Source: Oscillospiraceae bacterium (GTDB lineage Bacteria; Bacillota; Clostridia; Oscillospirales; UBA644). Taken from it: a DNA stretch of 45,352 nucleotides. Both the position numbers and the translations under genes were made by a program. The stretch covers positions 1 through 45,352 of the forward strand of contig SVMT01000017.1 in NCBI GenBank assembly GCA_015067305.1, read 5' to 3'. This document shows, in pieces, positions 1 through 8,685 of the stretch. The notes under the pieces are model-generated. The model was not told the origin of the DNA. It saw only the letters and a list, made by a program, of their open reading frames with translations, and made no database searches. Numbering within the stretch: position 1 is the first letter of the stretch; each line of letters starts with the position of its first letter.

Positions 1-2
1 TA

Positions 3-1676
3 GAAAACACAGTTCGTGACGTTAAATGGGAAGACGTTGGTGTATACGCTATTGAAGACGAAAACGCTATCGTTGTTTGTCTCGATAAGACATACTCCTT
101 CCTTACAGAAGATGGTAACCTCTCTGTTTGGGCTCCTTACTACCTCTCCAGCCTCCCTGTTGTTCACAGAGAAAAGTATGAAGCTTCCAAGATCGCTCCC
201 GCTGACGGTGCAACTCTCTGGACATCCAACTACAACTCCTCTCTCGAAACAACAGCAAGCTGGGGTCCCTACAAACTCGTTGAATTCGAAGCCGGTTCTC
301 ACTACAAACTCGCTAAGAACGAAAACTGGTACGGTTGGAGCATGGATCAGTACAAGAACCAGTACAACATCACAGCTATCAACTGCCGTAAAGTTGAAGA
401 ATTCGCTACAAGATGGATGGGCTTCCTCAACGGTACATACGATGACGCTACTCTCCAGACAGAAAACGTAGCTGATTACCTCGACTCCAAATATGTATAC
501 TTCACATCTACCTCTACAGGTACATTCGGTATGCAGCTCTTCAGTGATATCAATGTTCTTAAGAACAGCGATAACAACAACGGTATCCTCGCTATCCAGG
601 AATTCAGACATGCATTCAACCTCGCTCTTAACAGAAGCGATATCGTTGAAAAGATCTGGCCCGGTTCCGCAACACCTTGCTTCGGTCTTTTGAACGTTGC
701 TTACTACTATGATATTGAACATTCTCCCGAACTTGAAGACGGCGGTCAGTATCGTAACACAAAACTCGCTAAAGAAGGTATCCTCCGCGCTTACGGATAC
801 ACTCAGGGTACAGACGGCAAGTGGAGCACAGGCGATCTTACAGGTCTCGACCTCGAAGAAGCTTACGAAACACTTACAGGTTACAACCCCACAGTTGCTA
901 AACAGAAAATGCAGGAAGCTATCGATATTCTTCTCGCAAATCCTGAAGAATACGGCTACGATGCAAACAAAAACATCACTCTCGTATACGGCGCTTCCAC
1001 AGATACAGATAAACAGAGATTCCGTGCAGAATACCTCCAGGGCGTTCTTGACGGTCTTACAGAAGGCACAGTTCTCGAAGATAAGATCGATGTAGTATTC
1101 GACGCTTCCGCCGGTGCTCAGTGGGCAGAAGCATTCCGTACAGGTGCAACTCAGATCGGTTTCGGTTACGGTTTCTCCGGTAACGCATTTAACCCCTTCG
1201 ATATCATTGGTGCTTTCGTTAACCCCGATGATAGCCTTAACTACCATATGTACTGGGATACATCCTCTATTGATATGACATTCACAATGCCTGCAGGTGA
1301 CTACGAAGGCGCTGGCGAAACAATCACTATGAGTGTTCAGAACTGGTACTACTGCCTCAACGGTCTCGCAGCAAGCGAAAACCAGGCTAAGACATACAAC
1401 TGGAGTGAAGGTTATGCTCCTGTTGAAGTCAGACTTATGATCCTCTCTGCTCTTGAAGAGCTCACAATCAAAGAAAGCCGTTCTGTAATGCTTATCGCAG
1501 ACTCCGGCGGTTCCTTCCTTGGTGCTAAGTTCTCTTACTTCTCTGAAGATGAACATACATTCATGGGCTTCGGCGGTATCAGATACATGGAAGTTCAGTA
1601 CACAGATGCTGAATGGGCTGATTTCGTTAAAGCTAACAACAACGATCTCTCCAGCGAATACCAGAAATCCGAATAA
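3..1676 (+). CDS. Peptide/oligopeptide ABC transporter substrate-binding protein (family 5), 5'-partial
   Basis: The frame is open at the left window edge, so the N-terminus, including the expected lipoprotein signal, is missing; 557 residues remain. The sequence is that of a family 5 extracellular solute-binding protein (SBP_bac_5, OppA/DppA type): GPYKLVEFEAG followed by a KNENWYG stretch, then RHAFNLALNRSDIVEKIWPG, are the usual landmarks of the two-lobed binding fold. Such proteins sit on the outer face of the membrane and deliver peptides to the permease pair encoded just downstream. Codon choice is strongly biased (mostly GGT/GGC, GCT, CTC, ACA), like ppdK in this window and unlike most other genes here, which suggests high expression. 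A stem-loop lies in the 260-base gap to the first permease gene. The family assignment is secure; the peptide substrate is inferred from the family only. Confidence 0.88.
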   Translation, partial: ENTVRDVKWEDVGVYAIEDENAIVVCLDKTYSFLTEDGNLSVWAPYYLSSLPVVHREKYEASKIAPADGATLWTSNYNSSLETTASWGPYKLVEFEAGSHYKLAKNENWYGWSMDQYKNQYNITAINCRKVEEFATRWMGFLNGTYDDATLQTENVADYLDSKYVYFTSTSTGTFGMQLFSDINVLKNSDNNNGILAIQEFRHAFNLALNRSDIVEKIWPGSATPCFGLLNVAYYYDIEHSPELEDGGQYRNTKLAKEGILRAYGYTQGTDGKWSTGDLTGLDLEEAYETLTGYNPTVAKQKMQEAIDILLANPEEYGYDANKNITLVYGASTDTDKQRFRAEYLQGVLDGLTEGTVLEDKIDVVFDASAGAQWAEAFRTGATQIGFGYGFSGNAFNPFDIIGAFVNPDDSLNYHMYWDTSSIDMTFTMPAGDYEGAGETITMSVQNWYYCLNGLAASENQAKTYNWSEGYAPVEVRLMILSALEELTIKESRSVMLIADSGGSFLGAKFSYFSEDEHTFMGFGGIRYMEVQYTDAEWADFVKANNNDLSSEYQKSE

Positions 1677-1718
1677 TTTTAAATATACTATTTAGATATT
1701 ATTCATTCTAAGCATACG

Positions 1719-1744
1719 GCGGTGAGCTGAAAATCGCTCACCGC
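1719..1744 (+). terminator. Intercistronic stem-loop between binding protein and permease genes
   Basis: A perfect 9-base inverted repeat (GCGGTGAGC / GCTCACCGC) with an 8-base loop lies 42 bases after the stop codon of the binding-protein gene. No T-run follows, so it is not a classic intrinsic terminator. In many transporter operons a stem-loop in this position stabilises the upstream message or lets only part of transcription through, giving excess binding protein over permease; that role is inferred here. I see no other feature in the 1677-1936 gap and no clear promoter. Confidence 0.55.
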
Positions 1745-1936
1745 TGATTGCTACATATCTTATTTATATAATTTGCAAATTTTCTCGCTATTAATTCAAC
1801 TCGCTAAACTGTTAAAACAAATATGAAAAGAAACGCTGAAGTAGACTAAATGTTTACGAAGCGATTAATATAGATCAATACTCCGAAGCTTTTCAAAGTT
1901 TCAAAAAAAGAAAAAAACGGCAAAGGAGAAATACCT

Positions 1937-2944
1937 ATGTATATGTTTAAGTATGTGACAAAGCGTCTCGGTTTGATGTTATTCACATTTTTCATCATTT
2001 TTACGATGTGCTTTGTACTGATCAAGTTGCTGCCGATCCCCGTCAACGTACTTCCGGGTCAGGACCCTGAGATCGTTATGGCAACACTTGAAGGCCGCGG
2101 CTGGATCACCAATGTTAAAGAGGGTGCAAACGGTGTTTACACCTATGACAGAGTTCCCATTCTTATTCAGTTCGGAACATACATCAAAAGGATCGTTACT
2201 CAGGGTGACTTTGGTATCGCAACCACTTACGGTGAATACGTAAACCAGCCCATCTGGAACGTATTTGTAAACCACCTCCCCCCTACAATTCTGATAAATA
2301 TTTATTCAACTTTGATCGGTGTACCTATAGGTCTCGGTCTCGGTATTCTTGCGGCACTTAAAAAGAATAAATGGCAGGACCAGGTCATCAATATTTTCAT
2401 TATTTTATTGATATCTGTACCCTCAATCGTATTGGCTCTTATGCTCCAGTACACATTGTGCTTCAAGCTCGGTTGGTTCCCGATCGCTATGTCAACGAGC
2501 GATGATTATTTCACTTGGGAAGTATTCCGTTCAATGATCCCCGCAGTATTTGCCCTTTGTCTTGGCTCTATTGCAGGATATGCGCGTTATACCCGTGCGG
2601 AACTTTCCGAAGTTCTTACAGGCGAATTCATGTTGCTTGCAAGAACAAAAGGTCTTACTAAAAAACAGGCTATCTACCGTCATGCAATGAGAAACTCAAT
2701 GGTCGTTATTTTCCCGTCCATTCTCTCTGAGTTTGTCGGAGTTCTTTCAGGTTCACTGATCATTGAAAGAATGTTCGTTATTAACGGTGTGGGCGGACTT
2801 TACCTGAACTCAATTACATTCCAGGACTATGATTTCTTCATGTTGCTTTCAGGCTTCTATACACTTGTCAGTCTGACTGCAGGTATTGTAATTGACATCA
2901 GTTACGGTTTCATCGACCCGAGAATCAGAATGGGGGCGAAGTAA
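1937..2944 (+). CDS. ABC transporter permease, OppB/DppB family
   Basis: A 335-residue polytopic inner-membrane subunit of a peptide-type ABC importer. The first membrane segment is at about residues 9-31, followed by an extracytoplasmic stretch of about 75 residues and then the binding-protein-dependent transport domain with five further hydrophobic segments. The EAA loop that contacts the ATPase is visible around residues 230-255 (LLARTKGLTKKQAIYRHAMRN). The ATG at 1937 follows AAAGGAG with good spacing; an in-frame ATG two codons later is possible but less well placed. The length is normal for OppB, unlike the enlarged partner subunits downstream. The stop codon is one base before the next start, so the two permeases are probably translationally coupled and made in equal amounts. 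Confidence 0.92.
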   Translation: MYMFKYVTKRLGLMLFTFFIIFTMCFVLIKLLPIPVNVLPGQDPEIVMATLEGRGWITNVKEGANGVYTYDRVPILIQFGTYIKRIVTQGDFGIATTYGEYVNQPIWNVFVNHLPPTILINIYSTLIGVPIGLGLGILAALKKNKWQDQVINIFIILLISVPSIVLALMLQYTLCFKLGWFPIAMSTSDDYFTWEVFRSMIPAVFALCLGSIAGYARYTRAELSEVLTGEFMLLARTKGLTKKQAIYRHAMRNSMVVIFPSILSEFVGVLSGSLIIERMFVINGVGGLYLNSITFQDYDFFMLLSGFYTLVSLTAGIVIDISYGFIDPRIRMGAK

Positions 2945-2945
2945 T

Positions 2946-4538
2946 ATGGCAGCTACAAACAATTACAACAATATTCCTGCGGATAAATTCAGATTTGTAG
3001 ATAAAGGCGAATTTATTCACGATAAAAAGTTTGATACAAAACCCGTAAGCTATTTCCAGGGTGCGTTCCGCCGTTTCAGCAAAAACAAGGGCGCAGTAGT
3101 CGGTGGCATAGTAATTGCATGCCTGATACTTTTCGCTATCATTGCACCTTTCTTTACACCTTTCCGTCCGGCGTACTATGACATGGTATATGCGTACGTT
3201 ACACCTAAGAATTCTCTCTTCGCAAACAGCGATATTGATTTCTGGGACGGTTGCAGAGACAAAGATACAAACTTCCTCGGATACATTAAAGACTATGCTC
3301 TCGCAAGAGAAACAGGCAGAGATGTCATCAAGGGTGGCGTGGACAACTATACTGTCAGCGAAGACGGAAAAAACTACAGCTACCGTTATGACACTTATTA
3401 TGGCGTAGGTTTCGGTAAATACAAGATAATTTCTCAGGAACAGTTTAACGCTATCCAGGAATATCAGAACGAAACAGGCAGACAGGTCCTCTACCCTGTT
3501 GTAAAGGCATCTGACAGACCTACTCTCGAAAAGAACAAATATGACGCAAATATCTACTATAAAGTAGAAGATCCCAAAGTTTCCACACTTCGTCCCAAAC
3601 TCGACGAGAACGGCGATATCATTCCGAACTACTGGAAATATGAAGCAAATGACGTTCCTGCTCTTGTTGCTGACTACAATTCTTTGAGAATTGAGGGCGA
3701 AAACGGCATAACTGAAGACGGTACACAGTACTTCTATGCTTACGGCAGAAAAGTTGACGGCGGTATCGAAGTCAGAGCCGAATACTATGAATTGTACATT
3801 TACGAACACACTCAGGTAAAGCAGGACGGCATTGAAGAACCTCTCTTCCTTTTCGGTACAACTGAAACAGGTAAAGACATCTTCGCTTGCCTCGCATACG
3901 GTGCAAGATTCTCATTTATCTTTGCAAGTGTAGTTGCGGCAGTAAACTTTATCGTAGGTGTTATCTGGGGTTCCATCTCAGGTTACTTCGGCGGTAAGAT
4001 CGACTTGTTCATGGAACGATTTGCCGAAATTCTCGGTTCTGTTCCCACAATGATCGTTATTACATTGTTGAAATATCATATGGGCGCCACGAGCCAGGCT
4101 CTGGTACTGTTCATTGCATTCTTTGCAACAGGCTGGATCGGTATGGCAGGCAGAACCCGTATGCAGTTCTACCGTTTCAAAAATCAGGAATACGTTCTTG
4201 CGGCAAGAACTCTTGGTGCAAGCGACTCCAGAATCATGTTCAAGCACATTTTCCCCAACGGTCTCGGTACTATCGTAACAAGTGTTGCGCTTGTTATTCC
4301 CTCTATGATCTATTCGGAAACAAGCCTTTCCTACCTTGGAATCATCAACCTTGAAGCGGGCAACACGACCAGTGTCGGTACTTTGATCGCAGCAGGTCAG
4401 AAATCTATCATGGCTAATGCAGGCTATGTAGCACTCTTCCCCTGCTTATTCCTGGTTCTTTTAATGCTTAGTTTTAACTTATTCGGCAACGGTTTGCGTG
4501 ACGCATTCAACCCGTCGCTCAGAGGCTCGGAGGATTAA
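2946..4538 (+). CDS. ABC transporter permease, OppC/DppC family, with large extracytoplasmic insertion
   Basis: The second permease subunit, 530 residues, against about 300 for ordinary OppC. An N-terminal cytoplasmic tail leads to a membrane segment at about residues 50-72. A hydrophilic, Tyr- and Asp-rich region of roughly 225 residues follows, before the conserved TETGKDIF motif (about residue 300) that opens the normal transport domain. The EAA loop is at about residues 415-440 (YVLAARTLGASDSRIMF). The topology puts the extra region outside the cell, where it could contact the binding protein; this is inference. An upstream in-frame ATG at 2892 lies inside the OppB gene; I chose 2946 because a GGGGGCG ribosome site precedes it and it follows the OppB stop directly. 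The ATPase gene starts two bases after the stop. Confidence 0.92.
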   Translation: MAATNNYNNIPADKFRFVDKGEFIHDKKFDTKPVSYFQGAFRRFSKNKGAVVGGIVIACLILFAIIAPFFTPFRPAYYDMVYAYVTPKNSLFANSDIDFWDGCRDKDTNFLGYIKDYALARETGRDVIKGGVDNYTVSEDGKNYSYRYDTYYGVGFGKYKIISQEQFNAIQEYQNETGRQVLYPVVKASDRPTLEKNKYDANIYYKVEDPKVSTLRPKLDENGDIIPNYWKYEANDVPALVADYNSLRIEGENGITEDGTQYFYAYGRKVDGGIEVRAEYYELYIYEHTQVKQDGIEEPLFLFGTTETGKDIFACLAYGARFSFIFASVVAAVNFIVGVIWGSISGYFGGKIDLFMERFAEILGSVPTMIVITLLKYHMGATSQALVLFIAFFATGWIGMAGRTRMQFYRFKNQEYVLAARTLGASDSRIMFKHIFPNGLGTIVTSVALVIPSMIYSETSLSYLGIINLEAGNTTSVGTLIAAGQKSIMANAGYVALFPCLFLVLLMLSFNLFGNGLRDAFNPSLRGSED

Positions 4539-4540
4539 TC

Positions 4541-6775
4541 ATGAATAAAGAAGTCAAATTATCAGTAAATAATCTGAAGATCTCCTTCCGTACAGATGCA
4601 GGTAAGGTTCAGGCAGTACGTGACATCTCCTTCGACCTTTACAAAGGCGAAACATTGGCAATCGTAGGCGAATCAGGTTCAGGTAAATCAGTTACATCAA
4701 AAGCTATCATGGGTATTTCCGCTGTTAACTCAATTCATGAGGGCGGCGAGATACTCTATGACGGACAGGACCTTATGCGTATTCCCGAAGAGGAAATGCA
4801 CAAGCTCCGCGGTGACAAGATCGCGATGATCTTCCAGGATCCCCTTTCGTCACTGAACCCAATCATGCGTATCGGTAAGCAGATCACAGAAGCGATGCTG
4901 TTGAAAAACAAGGCAAACCGCAAGGAAGGCCGCGAAACATTCAACAAAACACTCGCAATTTTGTCCGATATGATGAAAAAGGCAATCGCAGAAAAGCCCA
5001 ATATGGGAGTTTCCGTTGCCGATATCGAAAAATATATCAAAACATTCGATAATTTCAACATTCAGGCTATCAAGCTTGAAAACAGCTACAACAACGCAAG
5101 AACTGCAGCGGAAGAAATGATCGCAGTTATTAAAGACTGTCTCTTCCTTGCAGAGAAAAAACAGAAGAGTGATGTCGTTGCAACTCTTAACCTTGTAAAC
5201 CGCAAGCTTGAGGATATAAACGATACCTACTTCACGGCAAATTATGCGGAAACTCTCAAGAGCCACATGGCACTTCTCAAGAAAGTTAAACGCATTGAAG
5301 CTAAAAAGATAACCGTTGCGGATTCAGTAACGAGAGTCGTTAATATGAGCGCCGCAAAGAAAGATGCTTCCGAAGAGACTATAAAAGCACTTACAGCTAT
5401 CAAGGAAACTGCTGAAGAGATGCTTGCACAGCCCCAGTACGACTTCTTCAGGATCGGTTACTATATTTACAAACATCCTCAGACAGATCTGAGCCGTATG
5501 TCTGCCGAAGAGGCAAACGAAATGACCTACCGCTTCCTTTTGGAAGACTTTATGGAAGAATTCATCCGTCTTGAAAAGATCGCAGTTCAGTATTCTTTCA
5601 ACCAGACACTTGCAAACAAAAAGAACGCTATCAAAGATCTTCAGAATGCAGTTGAGTTCTTCAAAAAAGGTAATTTCACAGCTCAGGAAGCTTCCGCACT
5701 CTGCAAGAGCGTAAACAAGAGTGTCCGCGAAGCAATAGATCCCCTCGCAGTTGTAAAAGACAACGTGGCGTACACTTTCGGCGATGCGTTGGAGAGAGAA
5801 GTAGACAAATACTTCTTCTACATTAAGAACAATCCCAAAGAAGAAGCTCGTTTTGAACGTCAGACAGCAAAAAGAGAAGCTTTGCTTGCAAAAGGCAAAA
5901 ATGTTGACTGGCAGGTAGTTCCGAAATCTGTAATCGAACCTGAAAAGCAGATCGAAACAATCGTAATGGTTCTTAACCGTGTCATCAACAAATTCAATGC
6001 GGATGTTGAAAACGCAGACAAAGTCGATTTTGACAAGCTCTGTAACGATATCATTGATTACCTCAAAGAAAAAGCATCTCAGGTCGTATATACACTGACA
6101 AAGAGAATTGCTAAAGAAAAGGCTATCAAACTGATGGAAGAAGTTGGTATTCCCGAAGCGAGAATGCGTTTCAGACAGTACCCCTTCGAATTCTCAGGCG
6201 GTATGCGTCAGCGTATCGTTATTGCCATCGCGCTTTCGGCTAACCCCGATATCCTCATCTGCGACGAGCCCACAACAGCTCTTGACGTTACTATTCAGGC
6301 TCAGATCCTTGAGCTTATCAACAGATTGAAACGTGAACATAACCTTTCAATCATATTTATCACACACGACCTTGGTGTCGTTGCTAACATGGCTGACAGA
6401 ATTGCCGTTATGTATGCGGGCAAGATCGTTGAATACGGCACTGCAAACGAAGTATTCTACAATCCCCAGCATCCTTACACATGGGCACTTCTCTCCTCTA
6501 TGCCTGACCTTGATACAAACGAAAAACTTGATGCGATTCCCGGCACACCGCCGAACATGATCTATCCTCCCGTAGGTGACGCTTTTGCGGAAAGAAACAA
6601 GTACGCAATGGAGATCGACTACGAAATGCAGCCTCCCATGTATGAGGTTTCCCCCACACACTTTGCGGCAACATGGCTGCTCCATCCCAATGCACCCAAG
6701 GTAGAAATGCCTAAGATCATTACAGAACGTATCAAACGTATGAAAGAAAGGGGTGCTAACAATGGAGAACAATAA
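4541..6775 (+). CDS. ABC transporter ATP-binding protein, OppD/DppD family, with ~390-residue insertion
   Basis: A cytoplasmic ATPase subunit of the peptide importer, 744 residues, more than twice the usual ~330. Walker A (GESGSGKS, ~residue 43) and the Q-loop (IFQDPLSSLNP, ~97) are in normal places. The signature FSGGMRQR comes only at ~551, then Walker B (ILICDEPTTALD) and the switch His (ITHDLGVV). The intervening ~390 residues are charged, Lys/Glu-rich and look helical and coiled-coil-like. The C-terminus has the peptide-transporter extension (HPYTWALL, IPGTPPNM), but the cysteines often found there, which hold an iron-sulfur cluster in some relatives, are absent (GDAFAERN in place of GC-F--RC). 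All ATPase motifs are intact, so the protein should be active. The function of the insertion is unknown. Confidence 0.92.
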   Translation: MNKEVKLSVNNLKISFRTDAGKVQAVRDISFDLYKGETLAIVGESGSGKSVTSKAIMGISAVNSIHEGGEILYDGQDLMRIPEEEMHKLRGDKIAMIFQDPLSSLNPIMRIGKQITEAMLLKNKANRKEGRETFNKTLAILSDMMKKAIAEKPNMGVSVADIEKYIKTFDNFNIQAIKLENSYNNARTAAEEMIAVIKDCLFLAEKKQKSDVVATLNLVNRKLEDINDTYFTANYAETLKSHMALLKKVKRIEAKKITVADSVTRVVNMSAAKKDASEETIKALTAIKETAEEMLAQPQYDFFRIGYYIYKHPQTDLSRMSAEEANEMTYRFLLEDFMEEFIRLEKIAVQYSFNQTLANKKNAIKDLQNAVEFFKKGNFTAQEASALCKSVNKSVREAIDPLAVVKDNVAYTFGDALEREVDKYFFYIKNNPKEEARFERQTAKREALLAKGKNVDWQVVPKSVIEPEKQIETIVMVLNRVINKFNADVENADKVDFDKLCNDIIDYLKEKASQVVYTLTKRIAKEKAIKLMEEVGIPEARMRFRQYPFEFSGGMRQRIVIAIALSANPDILICDEPTTALDVTIQAQILELINRLKREHNLSIIFITHDLGVVANMADRIAVMYAGKIVEYGTANEVFYNPQHPYTWALLSSMPDLDTNEKLDAIPGTPPNMIYPPVGDAFAERNKYAMEIDYEMQPPMYEVSPTHFAATWLLHPNAPKVEMPKIITERIKRMKERGANNGEQ

Positions 6776-8030
6776 CGAAGTATTGTTAAAAGTTGAACAT
6801 CTTTGCCAGTATTTCCGTCTGGGACGCAAAGACCTCAAAGCCGTTGACGACGTAAGTTTTGAGATCAAAAAAGGCGAAGCTTTCGGTCTCGTAGGCGAAT
6901 CAGGATGCGGTAAAACAACAACAGGACGTTCCATCATCAAACTGTACAACATTACCTCAGGTAACGTATATTTCAAAGGCAAGAGAATCGGTGCAGGAAC
7001 GAGAGCATATAAAGATGCGATCACAAACGCCCGTTCAGAAGCCAAGAAAAACATAAAGCTCATACGTGAAGACAAAAATCTTGACGAAAACAGCAAAGCT
7101 GAAAAGATCAAAAAGATCTGCGCTGAACGTGACGAGATAATCGTTAAAAACAAAACACTTCTCCTTGATGCAAAGGCTGACAACAAGGAAGTTGACAGAC
7201 AGTATGCCGCTTCTCTGGTAAAAGCACTTGATGAGGAATATGCAGAAAAGTTCAAAGCAGCAATGAACGACCCTGAAAAGCTCAAATCCCTTAAAAAAGA
7301 ATACAAAAACAGATGCCGTGTTGCAAAGAAGAGTAAGCTTATCACTCAGATACAGATGATCTTCCAGGACCCCATCGCGTCTCTCGACCCCCGTATGACG
7401 GTACGTGAGATCATTGCAGAAGGCTTGGTTATCAACGGAATTACAGATAAGGATTATATCAACGAAAAGGTATACGAGATCCTTGAAACTGTAGGTCTTG
7501 TCCGTGAACACGCAGACCGTTATCCCCATGAATTCTCAGGCGGTCAGCGTCAGCGTATCGGTATCGCAAGAGCCGTTGTTATGCAGCCTGAAATGATCAT
7601 TGCTGACGAACCTATCTCCGCGCTTGACGTTTCCATTCAGGCACAGGTAATCAACCTGCTCAACGACCTGAGAGACCGTCTCGGACTTACCATTATGTTC
7701 ATCGCACACGACCTGTCAGTAGTAAAATACTTTTCCGACAGAATCGGCGTTATGTACTTCGGTAAAATGGTAGAGCTTGCAGATTCAGACGAACTTTTCA
7801 AGAATCCCCTCCACCCGTACACAAGATCACTTTTGTCAGCTATTCCGCTGCCTGACCCCGTGTATGAAAAGCAGCGTAAGAGAATAACTTACGTTCCTCT
7901 TGCAGAACACGATTATTCCAAGGATCTCCCCTCTTTCAGAGAGATCACACCGGGACATTTCGTACACTGCAACGACGCTGAAGAAGCAAAATACAAACAG
8001 CAGATCGCAGAAAACAACGCAAAAGGTTAA
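6762..8030 (+). CDS. ABC transporter ATP-binding protein, OppF/DppF family, with ~110-residue insertion
   Basis: The partner ATPase, 422 residues. Walker A is GESGCGKTT (~residue 45), the Q-loop is MIFQDPIASLDP (~199), the signature is FSGGQRQR (~258), Walker B is MIIADEPISALD and the switch His lies in IAHDLSVV. The Walker A to Q-loop distance is about 150 residues, whereas about 45 is normal, so a Lys/Glu-rich helical segment of about 110 residues (roughly 80-190) has been added, at a different site from the OppD insertion. The C-terminal extension contains HPYTRSLLSAIP. The start at 6762 follows AGAAAGGGG; the gene overlaps the OppD reading frame by 14 bases, indicating translational coupling. 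With the OppD subunit it should form the heterodimeric motor of the importer. Confidence 0.92.
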   Translation: MENNNEVLLKVEHLCQYFRLGRKDLKAVDDVSFEIKKGEAFGLVGESGCGKTTTGRSIIKLYNITSGNVYFKGKRIGAGTRAYKDAITNARSEAKKNIKLIREDKNLDENSKAEKIKKICAERDEIIVKNKTLLLDAKADNKEVDRQYAASLVKALDEEYAEKFKAAMNDPEKLKSLKKEYKNRCRVAKKSKLITQIQMIFQDPIASLDPRMTVREIIAEGLVINGITDKDYINEKVYEILETVGLVREHADRYPHEFSGGQRQRIGIARAVVMQPEMIIADEPISALDVSIQAQVINLLNDLRDRLGLTIMFIAHDLSVVKYFSDRIGVMYFGKMVELADSDELFKNPLHPYTRSLLSAIPLPDPVYEKQRKRITYVPLAEHDYSKDLPSFREITPGHFVHCNDAEEAKYKQQIAENNAKG

Positions 8031-8036
8031 TGTAAA

Positions 8037-8462
8037 GTGAAACAGGAAAACAAAACCTTACTCATCAAATATCTCGTTTGCTTCGGAGTTGCCTCCCTGA
8101 TCACGTTTATCGTGTTCTGGATAAAAGGCTTTTTCGGATCGAGCGTGGCAGTAAATATACAGATATTATCCGACGGTTTCTTCGTTTCGGGGATCCTTAT
8201 GACAATGTTTGCCGGAATGATGTACATCAGCGGCGAGGGAGCATTGATCGGTATAGGATTCGTGCTGAGAAACGTGTTGCTTACGTTCATTCCAATGGGA
8301 AGAACAAAGCATGAAGTGTATGCCAAGTACCGTGAACGGAAAATGGCAAGCATGAAAAAGTCAGGAGACCACTGTATACTTGTAACAGGTCTGCTCTTTC
8401 TGCTGATCGGTGTTATATTTACGGTTATCTGGTATGTAAACTACTACGATATGCCTGTATAA
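8037..8462 (+). CDS. Small membrane protein, DUF3899-like
   Basis: A 141-residue protein with three hydrophobic segments, at about residues 9-29, 45-65 and 113-135. The middle part (LSDGFFVSG-LM---AGMMYISGEGALIGIGF) resembles, from memory, the DUF3899 family, small membrane proteins of Firmicutes with no known function. The predicted start is GTG at 8037, with AAAAGG at the end of the OppF gene as the only ribosome site in range; the stop of OppF is only six bases upstream, so it is the last gene of the transporter operon. It may be an accessory to the transporter, but only position supports this. An IS-end-like palindrome follows directly and could end transcription. Confidence 0.72.
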   Translation: MKQENKTLLIKYLVCFGVASLITFIVFWIKGFFGSSVAVNIQILSDGFFVSGILMTMFAGMMYISGEGALIGIGFVLRNVLLTFIPMGRTKHEVYAKYRERKMASMKKSGDHCILVTGLLFLLIGVIFTVIWYVNYYDMPV

Positions 8463-8465
8463 ATT

Positions 8466-8562
8466 AAAAGGTTCTATAATAAAGGTTAGGATAACATTCA
8501 ACCATTTATTATAGAACCCTTTATTAGGGATTTTTAACCCCGACTATTGGCAAACACCCTTT
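8466..8562 (+). repeat. IS-end-like palindromic repeat, copy A
   Basis: The left half is a near-perfect palindrome: GGTTCTATAATAAA and TTTATTATAGAACC enclose GGTT/AACC and a short loop. The right half ends in AACCCCGACTATTGGCAAACACCC, read here in two pieces: AACCCCGACTATTGG and CAAACACCC. Read backwards, that end resembles, from memory, the terminal repeats of ISL3-type insertion sequences. No transposase is present, so it could be a miniature non-autonomous element or an IS remnant. Bases 8466-8519 recur exactly at 10251-10304. It may also act as the terminator of the transporter operon. Confidence 0.6.
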
Positions 8563-8616
8563 TATTTAACAATTCCGTAATTTAAATTTCAAAAAAAAAA
8601 AAAATAGCCGACATAC

Positions 8617-8645
8617 TTGACTTCCCATTAAAACTGTGTTATAAT
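8617..8645 (+). promoter_or_regulatory. Sigma-A-type promoter for the lipoprotein gene
   Basis: TTGACT and TATAAT are separated by exactly 17 bases, with a TGT extended -10. The start codon at 8686 is about 35 bases beyond the expected transcription start, with AGGAGA as ribosome site. Confidence 0.85.
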
Positions 8646-8685
8646 GTCTTTGTAAGAAATTTTATCGCAATAGGAGATAATCAAA

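Noticed and set aside
2925-3809. A 294-codon minus-strand open frame inside the OppC gene
   Set aside because: Antisense shadow over the insertion region; the plus-strand frame continues into conserved permease motifs and has a ribosome site.
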